Source of the DNA: Sneathiella sp.
Lineage (GTDB): Bacteria; Pseudomonadota; Alphaproteobacteria; Sneathiellales; Sneathiellaceae
Assembly: GCF_002694385.1 (NCBI RefSeq)
Contig: NZ_NZMB01000005.1
Span: forward strand, 367,739 to 431,738
Length of the DNA: 64,000 nucleotides
Direction: 5' to 3'
Part shown: positions 22,498 through 30,808 of the stretch, piece by piece
Layout of the letters: every line of letters starts with the position of its first letter
Position numbering within the stretch: the first letter of the stretch is position 1
Translations under genes and position numbers: made by a program
Notes under the pieces: generated by a model
Seen by the model: only the letters and a program-made list of their open reading frames with translations
Told to the model about the DNA's origin: nothing
Database searches by the model: none

Positions 22498-23601
22498 ATG
22501 AGTCTCGCCGAAAAACTGGAAACACCGACTGACGCCGCTCCTGCGGAACGCGGCGCGCTGCTGGCTGGCCGTTTCCGGATAGACCTGTCGCGGCCTGTTG
22601 ATTTCCTTCAGCAGGGGGCAAGCATTGCCGTTGAAGCGGCCGATATTCAGGACCCGACTAACGAACTTGTGGCTGTAATATCAAGCCCTTACAGCTATTA
22701 CCGCAAACCGGTTGCGGACGCCATCAAGAACAGCCGTAACGGCGGAACCCTTGATCTTCTGGCGCATGGCGTCGTGCGTTTTTCCTCTCTCGATATCCGC
22801 TACGCCACAGTGTTTGAACGCCCCCGGGGCGGACCGGTTCATAAAGACGGTCATGGCGGCATGTCTGAGAATCTGATTCTGGAAAAGGTTTTGCCACCCA
22901 TTGCCGCCTGCCTTCTCGATCTCCATCAGGGGGCAATGACGCATCGTGCCATTCGCGCCGACAACCTGTTCTACAGCGATAGCGAGCGTCAGACTATCGT
23001 GTTGGGCGAGGCGATCAGCCAGGCGCCGGGACTGCTGCAACCGACTGTTTATGAACCGCTTGAAAGCATGATGGCGCATCCGGCGGGCCGTGGGGACGGC
23101 GTGCCGGCCCATGATCTCTATGCGGTGGGCATCCTGTTTCTGCATCTGCTCGGCGGGGAAGCGCCGGGCGGTGGAATGAGTGATGAAGAGCTTTATCGCG
23201 GCAAACTTCTGAAGGGCAGTTTTTCCTTGCTGGCGGAAAAGCTGAGCCTGTCGCCGCGGATGTCCGATATCCTGGCGGGCCTGCTGCATGATGACCCGGC
23301 GCGCCGCTGGAATGCGGAAAAGCTGGCAAACTGGCGCGATGTCATCAAGGAGACGCCGCGCCGCGGACGCGGAGATACGCGGGCGCTCGACAAGATCCTG
23401 TTCGAGGAAGTGGAATATGGCTCGCCCCGGCTGCTGGCGCACAATATGATCAGCAAGCCCAAGGCGGCGCTTGATCTTCTGCGCAGTGGCCGACTTGCGA
23501 AATGGATAAAAAACGCCCTGCGCGATGAGGCAACAGCCACAGAAATCTCCCAAATTCAGGGAAGCATTGGGGGGGGCGGCCCATGCACAGGCGCGCAGTG
23601 A
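22498..23601 (+). CDS. Kinase-fold protein, predicted pseudokinase; N-terminal fragment ending at a frameshift
   Basis: Degenerate kinase subdomains: THRAIRADNLFY (HRDxKxxN-like), IVLGEAIS (DFG-like), PAHDLYAVGILFLHLLGGEAP (subdomain IX), LLHDDPARRWNAEKL (subdomain XI); ATG at 22498. Confidence 0.8.
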   Translation: MSLAEKLETPTDAAPAERGALLAGRFRIDLSRPVDFLQQGASIAVEAADIQDPTNELVAVISSPYSYYRKPVADAIKNSRNGGTLDLLAHGVVRFSSLDIRYATVFERPRGGPVHKDGHGGMSENLILEKVLPPIAACLLDLHQGAMTHRAIRADNLFYSDSERQTIVLGEAISQAPGLLQPTVYEPLESMMAHPAGRGDGVPAHDLYAVGILFLHLLGGEAPGGGMSDEELYRGKLLKGSFSLLAEKLSLSPRMSDILAGLLHDDPARRWNAEKLANWRDVIKETPRRGRGDTRALDKILFEEVEYGSPRLLAHNMISKPKAALDLLRSGRLAKWIKNALRDEATATEISQIQGSIGGGGPCTGAQ

Positions 23602-24547
23602 GACCACGGCTGTCACCCATATGCTGCGCCTGCTCGATCCGAAGGCACCACTCTGGTATCGCAATATCTCCTTCTCCCGCAATGCAATCGGTATGCTGAT
23701 GCTGGAGGCATTTCGGCAAGACAATATGGAGATGAAAAAGTCCATCGCTGAATTGTTCGAGAGTGGTCTCTTGCTGAACATCGCCATGACCGAGTTTCGC
23801 GACAAGCGGGAGCGCCGCGCCGACTGGCTGCCCGAAGCCTCGATCACCGGATGTCAGGGTTATATGAAAAATGGCGGCGAGCTTGGCTATGGGCTTGAAC
23901 GCTGTCTTTATGAACTCAGCCCGGAGACACCCTGTCTGAGCACGCTTGTGCTGGGGTCGCATGTGCGTAATATTTCGGAATTTATTGAAGTTGCGGAACA
24001 GAAGCTGCTGGCGTCGAATGGGCATGGCAACCCTTTTGACCGTCATGCGGCGGCCTTCATCGCGACAAAATCACGCGGGCTCGATAAGTTTCTGATATCG
24101 CTGACCCTGTATCCGGCGGGCAGTGTTGAACACGTGCTGGTGGAACTCAAGCTGTTTGCAAAGCTGCAAGCGCTCAGCCATCCTGGACCACTGCCCGGTT
24201 TTGCCGCTTGGGCGGAAGAGATGCTGAAACCGGTCTTCCTGAAAATCCGCTCCCGATTGCGCCGGGAAGTGGTCATACAGCGATTTCGCGAGGCCCGGAA
24301 AAGCGGCGACCTTGGCATGATCCTTGAGGCAACCGACCTGGAGCGGCAACTTGCGCAGGACCGCCGGGAATATGAAGAAGCCCTTGCCGCCGCCGGAGAG
24401 GCGGATCGACTGGCCATCTTCCTGATGAATGGCACAGACGCGCGGCGGGCCGCCGCTGAAGGATATGGCGCCTGGATTACATCTGTTCTTTCAGTTACGG
24501 CATTACTGGCCAGTACGATTCTTTCTGTCTTGTATTTTATGGAATAG
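23525..24547 (+). CDS. C-terminal half of the frameshifted pseudokinase: helical domain with C-terminal TM helix
   Basis: Reads as a continuous extension of 22498..23601 if one G of the G8 tract is removed; C-terminal hydrophobic ITSVLSVTALLASTILSVLYFME. Confidence 0.7.
   Translation: MRQQPQKSPKFREALGGAAHAQARSETTAVTHMLRLLDPKAPLWYRNISFSRNAIGMLMLEAFRQDNMEMKKSIAELFESGLLLNIAMTEFRDKRERRADWLPEASITGCQGYMKNGGELGYGLERCLYELSPETPCLSTLVLGSHVRNISEFIEVAEQKLLASNGHGNPFDRHAAAFIATKSRGLDKFLISLTLYPAGSVEHVLVELKLFAKLQALSHPGPLPGFAAWAEEMLKPVFLKIRSRLRREVVIQRFREARKSGDLGMILEATDLERQLAQDRREYEEALAAAGEADRLAIFLMNGTDARRAAAEGYGAWITSVLSVTALLASTILSVLYFME
23569..23576 (+). other. G8 homopolymer at frameshift junction
   Basis: gcatt-gggggggg-cggcc, where the two ORF frames meet. 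Confidence 0.9.
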
Positions 24548-24550
24548 ACA

Positions 24551-25045
24551 ATGGCGAAGCAGAAAAAGCAGCCTGCAAAAATGGCGGAAAACAGGGTCGG
24601 GCAGGGCATCGCCCTGTTTTGGGTGATGGTCTTTTCCGGGCTTGGAATTGTATTTATTCCGCCAACCATGCTGATTCTCTTTGCCGGATTGATCCCGAGC
24701 CTTGTGGCAATTCTATTGAACACCGGCCGCATTGGCAGCATTGCCACGATGCTTGCTTTCAACCTTGCCGGTATCATCCCGGTTATCGGCATCCTGTGGG
24801 ATCGGGGCCAGACGTTCAACGAAGCGTTCCGGATGCTGACCGATGTTTACATGTGGCTGGCCATGTTTGGCGGGGCGGGGCTGGCGGTTTTTCTGTCCTG
24901 GGCCGTGCCGATTGTTGTTTTCTCCGCGTCTGAATTGCAGGCGAAGGCGATGATCGCCAAACTTCAAAAGCGGCGCATGAAGCTGGTCGAAGAATGGGGC
25001 GGGCAGTTTGTTGCCGATATGAAAGACGGCGCCAGTGGCCGCTGA
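24551..25045 (+). CDS. Small multi-TM hypothetical protein
   Basis: Several hydrophobic helices (GIALFWVMVFSGLGIVFIPPTMLILFAGLIPSLVAILL; MWLAMFGGAGLAVFLSWAVPIVVFSASE); starts 3 bp after the preceding ORF. Confidence 0.78.
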   Translation: MAKQKKQPAKMAENRVGQGIALFWVMVFSGLGIVFIPPTMLILFAGLIPSLVAILLNTGRIGSIATMLAFNLAGIIPVIGILWDRGQTFNEAFRMLTDVYMWLAMFGGAGLAVFLSWAVPIVVFSASELQAKAMIAKLQKRRMKLVEEWGGQFVADMKDGASGR

Positions 25046-25156
25046 TCGCCATTATCAAAGCATTCTCGCCATTCGAACTTTCTATAACGGCTGGCGCATT
25101 GGGCCGCATTTCGGCATAGTGCGGGGCACGAACAAATCATAAAAAAGGAATAAAGA

Positions 25157-25516
25157 ATGACAGGCCATGTCTACTGGATCTACGAGCTGGAGATCAAATC
25201 CGGGCAGTATGAAAAATTCGCCGCTTTGAAAGATGAAATGATCGCGGCAACGAAAGCGGATGAACCGGGCACACTCAATTATGAATGGTCGGTGAATGAG
25301 GACAAGACGGTCTGTCATGTATTGGAGCGATTTGAAAATTCCGATGCGGCACTTGTTCACATGGGCAATTTCGGCAAGAAATTCGCGGCCCGTTTTCTGG
25401 AAGTGCTGACGCCAAAAGTCATGACCCTCTATGGCGATCCGTCAGAGAAGGTGCTGGGTGCGCTGGCCCGGGTCGGGGCGGTGCAGATGCCCTCTGTCGG
25501 CGGGTTCTCACGCTAA
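25157..25516 (+). CDS. Antibiotic biosynthesis monooxygenase (ABM)-like family protein
   Basis: Dimeric alpha-beta barrel pattern: WIYELEIKSGQYEKFAALKDEMIAATKADEPGTLNYEWSVNEDKTVCHVLERFENSDAALVHM. Confidence 0.82.
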   Translation: MTGHVYWIYELEIKSGQYEKFAALKDEMIAATKADEPGTLNYEWSVNEDKTVCHVLERFENSDAALVHMGNFGKKFAARFLEVLTPKVMTLYGDPSEKVLGALARVGAVQMPSVGGFSR

Positions 25517-25535
25517 CCCCTTCTGAGGGAACAAA

Positions 25536-25566
25536 AAAAGGCGCCTGAGATAATCCGGCGCCTTTT
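25536..25566. terminator. Bidirectional rho-independent terminator
   Basis: aaaaggcgcc-tgagataatcc-ggcgcctttt perfect inverted repeat between convergent genes. Confidence 0.88.
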
Positions 25567-25586
25567 GCTGTTGGTTGATATGTGGA

Positions 25587-26465
25587 TCAGCCGATCCGTT
25601 CTTCCAGGACTTTTGCCTTCATGGCCCGTTGCAGCTTTTCAAAGGCGCGCACTTCGATCTGGCGCACCCTCTCGCGGCTGATGTCATAATGCTGGCTCAG
25701 CTCTTCGAGTGTGAGTGGTTCATCGCGTAGCCGCCGTTCGGTGAGAATATGCTTCTCCCGCTCGTTCAGGACATCCATGGCCTTTTCCAGCATGGTGCGA
25801 CGGCGCTTCAGCTCTTCATTCTCCGCATAAACGGTTTCCTGGTTCGGGCTGTCATCTTCCAGCCAATCCATCCATTCGCCTTCACTTTCGGCGCGCATGG
25901 GGGCGTTGAGGCTATGATCCGGCGCCGTCAGGCGGCGGTTCATGCTGACCACTTCCTCCTCGGTCACGCCGAGTTTTTTCGAAATGGTCTTGACCTGATC
26001 GGCCGTCATGTCGCCTTCGTCAATGGCCTCAATCTGCCCCTTGATCTTGCGCAGGTTGAAGAACAGCTTTTTCTGGGCGGCGGTCGTCCCCATTTTAACG
26101 AGCGACCAAGTGCGCAGGATATATTCCTGAATAGCGGCGCGGATCCACCACATGGCGTAGGTGGACAGGCGAAAGCCCTTCTCGGGTTCAAATCGCTTGA
26201 CCGCCTGCATCATGCCGACATTGCCTTCGGAAATCAGCTCGGCAATCGGCAGGCCATAGCCGCGATAACCCATGGCGATCTTTGCCACAAGGCGCAGATG
26301 GCTTGTCACCATCTTGTGCGCGGCATCGGTATCGCCGTGATCTTTCCAGGCCTTGGCCAGCATGTATTCTTCGTCCGCTTCCAACATAGGAAATTTGCGG
26401 ATTTCCTGCAGGTAGCGGGACAGGCCGCCTTCCGGCGTCAATACGGGTAAGGATGATATGCTCAT
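25587..26465 (-). CDS. rpoH: RNA polymerase heat-shock sigma factor RpoH (sigma-32)
   Basis: Sigma70 regions 2 and 4; RpoH-type AAQKKLFFNLRKIKG box; downstream of rluD. Confidence 0.95.
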   Translation of the reverse strand: MSISSLPVLTPEGGLSRYLQEIRKFPMLEADEEYMLAKAWKDHGDTDAAHKMVTSHLRLVAKIAMGYRGYGLPIAELISEGNVGMMQAVKRFEPEKGFRLSTYAMWWIRAAIQEYILRTWSLVKMGTTAAQKKLFFNLRKIKGQIEAIDEGDMTADQVKTISKKLGVTEEEVVSMNRRLTAPDHSLNAPMRAESEGEWMDWLEDDSPNQETVYAENEELKRRRTMLEKAMDVLNEREKHILTERRLRDEPLTLEELSQHYDISRERVRQIEVRAFEKLQRAMKAKVLEERIG

Positions 26466-26578
26466 ATTCAGGACCCTCTCTCTTTCTGGCGCCTGTCTTT
26501 CGTCATTCAGGATGCCCGAAAAACAAGCCCGACAAACTCCTGTCTAGGGGATAATCATGGCGATTTGATGTTGTCGTT

Positions 26579-27550
26579 CTAACCCCTCAGCGCCGCGATC
26601 AACTCCCTCAGATCAGATGGTAAATCTACCTCAAACTTCAAGGGCTTGTCTGTGACGGGGTGCACAAATCCGAGGGTTTCGGCATGCAGCGCCTGGCGGG
26701 AGAAAGCGAGGATCACCGCCTGACGGGATTCCTCAAGGGAGCTGACGCGGCTTTTTTTCTGGCGGCTGTAGAGTGGATCGCCAAGCAGCGGATGGCCGAT
26801 ATGAGCCATATGAACGCGAATCTGGTGGGTGCGCCCGGTCTCCAGTTCACAGGTGACAAGAGCCGCGATGTCGGAGAAATTTTCTTCCAGCCGATAGCGG
26901 GTGAGGGCGGGTTTCCCGCCTTTTGTGACCATTGCCATGCGTTTGCGGTTATGCGGGTCGCGGCCAATGCTGCCTTCAATCTCTCCCGTTGGCGGGTAAA
27001 GGCGGCCCCACACCACGGCCTTGTAGCGCCGTTCGATATCATGGGCGGCAAACAGGGCGGCCAGGCCCTGATGCGCGGCGTCATTCTTCGCCGCCACGAG
27101 AAGACCGCTGGTCTCCTTGTCGATCCTGTGGACAATTCCGGGCCGTTTTACCCCGCCGATACCGGACAGGCTGTCGCGGCAGTGATGCAGCAGGGCATTG
27201 ACCAACGTGCCGGACCAGTTTCCCGCCGCCGGATGCACCACCATGCCGGCGGGTTTGTTGACAACGATCAGATGCTCATCCTCAAACAGGATTTCGAGGG
27301 GAATATCCTCGGGTTCCGGATCGCCTTCCGCCGCTTCCGGGAGGTGAATTTCATAGGACTCTCCCGGTTGCACCCGACGGGACGGATCGGTGACGGCGAC
27401 GCCCGCAAGGGTGACCATACCCCCCTTAATCAGCGGCTTGATGCGGCTTCTGGAAACATCCGGCAGCGCGTCCGCCAGCAGCCGGTCGAGGCGCGCACCG
27501 CGAACGTCTTCTGAAACTTCAACTTGATGTAACCCCGCATTGAATGGCAT
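26579..27550 (-). CDS. rluD: 23S rRNA pseudouridine synthase RluD-type (RluA family)
   Basis: S4 domain, GIVHRIDKETSGLLVAAKND, RTHQIRVHMAHIGHPLLGD. Confidence 0.93.
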   Translation of the reverse strand: MPFNAGLHQVEVSEDVRGARLDRLLADALPDVSRSRIKPLIKGGMVTLAGVAVTDPSRRVQPGESYEIHLPEAAEGDPEPEDIPLEILFEDEHLIVVNKPAGMVVHPAAGNWSGTLVNALLHHCRDSLSGIGGVKRPGIVHRIDKETSGLLVAAKNDAAHQGLAALFAAHDIERRYKAVVWGRLYPPTGEIEGSIGRDPHNRKRMAMVTKGGKPALTRYRLEENFSDIAALVTCELETGRTHQIRVHMAHIGHPLLGDPLYSRQKKSRVSSLEESRQAVILAFSRQALHAETLGFVHPVTDKPLKFEVDLPSDLRELIAALRG

Positions 27551-27592
27551 ACACAGGAACCAGTGTTATTTGCAATCGCCCAAGGTGCCGTC

Positions 27593-27997
27593 ATGACAGA
27601 TGAACCGGACTATGAACCCGGCCCGAATCTTACCCTGCTGAAATGGATTGTCGGGATTCTCGGCTTTCTGATCATCCTGTTTGTCGGCATTATCGGGGTT
27701 ACGTTATATATGCGGATAACGGGATCGAAAAGCGCTAATCCGCCCGCCACGGCGGAGGAAAGCCGTCCGGCCCCCGCAACCGTGGTTGAGGGGAGCGGTC
27801 TTGTCCCGTTGTCCGGCTTCGGCGATGTCGCTATCACGTTGCCCGAGGATATGGATGTAATCAGCCTTTCCTCCGATGGGGCGAGGATGTTCCTGACCCT
27901 TGGAACCGAAGGTACCGCGCGGCGCATACTTGTCTATTCATTGGCCGACGGGCGGGAACTTGGCAGATTTATCCTCGACCGGGCAGTCGTTGAGTAG
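27593..27997 (+). CDS. Single-TM hypothetical protein (DUF6476-like)
   Basis: MTDEPDYEPGPNLTLLKWIVGILGFLIILFVGIIGVTLYMRI; divergent from rluD. Confidence 0.7.
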   Translation: MTDEPDYEPGPNLTLLKWIVGILGFLIILFVGIIGVTLYMRITGSKSANPPATAEESRPAPATVVEGSGLVPLSGFGDVAITLPEDMDVISLSSDGARMFLTLGTEGTARRILVYSLADGRELGRFILDRAVVE

Positions 27998-28042
27998 CGC
28001 AGCCTGTGATTTTCACAGACCCGGAAAAAGGGAGCTCAACAG

Positions 28043-29083
28043 GTGTTGAAAAACGGAATGCCCGTCAATTTCGCCAGTGACAATGCGGCGCCGGTCGCGC
28101 CGAAAATCATGGCGGCACTGCAACGGGCGAACAACGGGGCGGCTCCCAGCTACGGTCATGATGGCCTGACCCGGCAAGTGGAGGACAAACTTCGCGATCT
28201 CTTTGAATGCGACCTCAGGGCTTTTCCCGTAGCGACGGGGACCGCCGCCAATGTGCTTGGTATCAGCAGCTTCTCGCCGCCCTATGGCGCGGTTTTCTGC
28301 CATCCCCTTGCCCATATCGATAATGATGAATGCGGCGCGCCGGAGTTTTATACAGGCGGAGCGAAACTTGTGCCGGTGGCTGGTGCGGATGGCAAGATTG
28401 ATCCGCGGGCGCTGGAAGAGGCTGTTCTGGAAGGCGGGGGCTCCGTTCATCATGTGATGCCATCGGTCATTTCCATCACGCAGGCGACGGAATGCGGGAG
28501 TGTCTATCGCCCGGATGAGATTGCCGAAATCGGTATTCTGGCGCAGAAGCATGGCCTTGCCTTGCAGATGGATGGCGCGCGTTTTGCCAATGCGCTGGCG
28601 TTTCTGAACTGCCATCCTGCTGATATCACCTGGCGGGTCGGGGTCGATGTTTTATCCTTCGGGGCGACCAAGAACGGCGCCATGGGGGTGGAGGCCGTGG
28701 TATTTTTCAATATGGAGAAGGCGAGAGAGTTCGAATTTCGCCGCAAGAGAAGCGCGCATCTCTTCTCGAAAATGCGCTATCTGTCGGCACAGCTTGATGC
28801 CTATCTCGAAGCTGAATACTGGCGGGAACTGGCCACCAATGCGAACCGGATGGCAGAACGCCTTGCCGATGGCATTCGCGGTATTCCGGGCGCGACGATC
28901 TGCTATCCGGTGGAGGCCAACATCATCTTTGCAAAGCTGCCCGAAGCGGCTCTGGAATGTCTCGCGGTTTCCAACATTCTCTATCACCGCCGCGCCAATG
29001 ATACGGATGGGAAAATTCGTCTTGTCACATCCTGGAACACGACGGAGCAGGATATTGACGCTCTCCTCAATGTGATCTCCTGA
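28043..29083 (+). CDS. Low-specificity L-threonine aldolase family PLP enzyme
   Basis: NFASDNAAPVAPKI, LQMDGARFANALAFL, FGATKNGAMGVEAVVFF. Confidence 0.9.
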   Translation: MLKNGMPVNFASDNAAPVAPKIMAALQRANNGAAPSYGHDGLTRQVEDKLRDLFECDLRAFPVATGTAANVLGISSFSPPYGAVFCHPLAHIDNDECGAPEFYTGGAKLVPVAGADGKIDPRALEEAVLEGGGSVHHVMPSVISITQATECGSVYRPDEIAEIGILAQKHGLALQMDGARFANALAFLNCHPADITWRVGVDVLSFGATKNGAMGVEAVVFFNMEKAREFEFRRKRSAHLFSKMRYLSAQLDAYLEAEYWRELATNANRMAERLADGIRGIPGATICYPVEANIIFAKLPEAALECLAVSNILYHRRANDTDGKIRLVTSWNTTEQDIDALLNVIS

Positions 29084-29201
29084 CGCGCGTTATTCCCGGA
29101 ATTTTATCTCCCGAGATTTGATTTTACCGCCATCCCCCGTTATTGATGAGTGGAATTTGGCGGCTGTTTGCCGCCGTTTGAATGTATAGGGCTGATAAAA
29201 A

Positions 29202-30392
29202 GTGCAGAATATAAACGATTTATGGGAAATTGTTAAAGAAGTCTGGAAAGAGGGTTATGCGGGGTTCGACTTCAGTTCCCTGATCATCGCTCTCGGAATC
29301 ATCGCGCTGACCTTACTCATTCGCGGTATCTTCACCCGCTTTGCCATCAACCGGGCGCTGGCCTATGCGTCACGGTCGAGTAACCGGATTGACGATGCGC
29401 TGATCCTGTCCATGAAGGAACCGATCCGCTTCATTCCTATTGTGATCGGTGTTTATTTTGCGCTGTCTGTAGCGGATTTTTCCGATGATCCGGATTTTAC
29501 GGCATTCATCGGGCGGATTGTCCGTTCCCTTATTGTTTTTAATATTTTCTGGGCGCTTTACGCCGCCATCTCGCCGATGACGTTTCTGCTGGGCAAGCTG
29601 GAGCGGATATTTTCCGCCGAGATGGTGGGGTTTCTGGTCAAGATCATGAAGGGGATTGTCATCGGTCTTGGAGGGGCGACGGTGCTGCAACTCTGGGGCA
29701 TCCAGGTCGGGCCGATCATTGCCGGTTTCGGTATTGTTGGTGTTGCCGTGGCCCTTGGCGCCCAGGATCTTTTCAAAAACCTGATCAGCGGCTTTCTGAT
29801 TCTCGCGGAAAAGCGCTTCAAGGTGGGCGACTGGGTGCTTGTCGATAGCGTGGTCGAGGGCACGGTTGAGAAGATCGGCTTCCGCTCGACTGTTATCCGA
29901 CGGTTTGACAAGGCGTTGACCATTGTCCCGAATGCGACCTTCGCTGACAAGGCTGTTACCAACTTTTCCGAAATGACCTATCGGCGCATTTACTGGAAAA
30001 TCGGCGTTGAATATTCCACCTCCGTTGCACAGCTTCAGGAGATTACCGGGAAGATCGGCAGTTATCTTGCGGACAATCGGGATTTCGCCCAGCCGGGAGA
30101 GGCGTTGCAGTTTGTCTATACCGACAGCTTTAACGACAGCAGCATCGATATCATGATCTATTGCTTCACGCGGACAACCAACTGGGGTGAATGGTTGCAG
30201 ATCAAGCAGGATTTTGCCTATGCGATCAAGGGCATTGTTGAGCAGGCGGGAACCGGCTTCGCCTTTCCGTCTGTCTCTGTCTATCGGGGTATTGGCGGGG
30301 CGGAACCCGACCCATTTGTGCCGCCTGCCGATTTCAAGGAGGGGCAGCGAGGCCCGCTTGCCGTTGGGGACGGGCCGAGTGACGTGACCTGA
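29202..30392 (+). CDS. Mechanosensitive ion channel family protein (MscS-like)
   Basis: GFGIVGVAVALGAQDLFKNLISGFLILAEKRFKVGDWV signature. Confidence 0.92.
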   Translation: MQNINDLWEIVKEVWKEGYAGFDFSSLIIALGIIALTLLIRGIFTRFAINRALAYASRSSNRIDDALILSMKEPIRFIPIVIGVYFALSVADFSDDPDFTAFIGRIVRSLIVFNIFWALYAAISPMTFLLGKLERIFSAEMVGFLVKIMKGIVIGLGGATVLQLWGIQVGPIIAGFGIVGVAVALGAQDLFKNLISGFLILAEKRFKVGDWVLVDSVVEGTVEKIGFRSTVIRRFDKALTIVPNATFADKAVTNFSEMTYRRIYWKIGVEYSTSVAQLQEITGKIGSYLADNRDFAQPGEALQFVYTDSFNDSSIDIMIYCFTRTTNWGEWLQIKQDFAYAIKGIVEQAGTGFAFPSVSVYRGIGGAEPDPFVPPADFKEGQRGPLAVGDGPSDVT

Positions 30393-30400
30393 TGTGGTGA

Positions 30401-30640
30401 TCAGCCCGTCACGTTCTTGATGATGATATACTCGAATTTTCCGTCATTTTCTGACGCTTTTTCAAGCAGATAGCCGGTGACATTGCAAAAGTGACGGAAG
30501 TCGATGACGGACGCCGGATCGGTGGCAATAACACGCAGCCGGGCACCTGGCGCAAGGTCGCGCAGCGTCTTTTTTGCACGCAGCACAGGCAGCGGGCATT
30601 GCAGGCCGGATGTATCAAGGAAATGGAGCTGGTCCGTCAT
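30401..30640 (-). CDS. tusA: TusA-family sulfurtransferase
   Basis: LDTSGLQCPLPVLRAKKTLRDLAPGARLRVIATDPAS (CPxP motif). Confidence 0.92.
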   Translation of the reverse strand: MTDQLHFLDTSGLQCPLPVLRAKKTLRDLAPGARLRVIATDPASVIDFRHFCNVTGYLLEKASENDGKFEYIIIKNVTG

Positions 30641-30808
30641 CGCGCCCTTTTACGGATTTTTATCTGTCAGGTTTGCGGCAAGATAGCTCTCCGGTTCGCG
30701 CTGCGCAATTGCTGATTTCTGCCATTTTATAATTAGACCACATGTCTGATTAACGATTTATATACTCTGATCTGCGATTATGATGCGCGAAAACACTCCC
30801 ATTGGAAT

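Noticed and set aside
22681-23847. 388-aa minus-strand ORF opposite the pseudokinase
   Set aside because: Considered as an alternative to the frameshifted gene, but the plus strand carries recognisable kinase-fold motifs on the same bases and the antisense translation carries none.
29159-29175. ggcggc-tgttt-gccgcc hairpin before the mscS-like gene
   Set aside because: Possible weak terminator but the T tract is poor; not enough to call.
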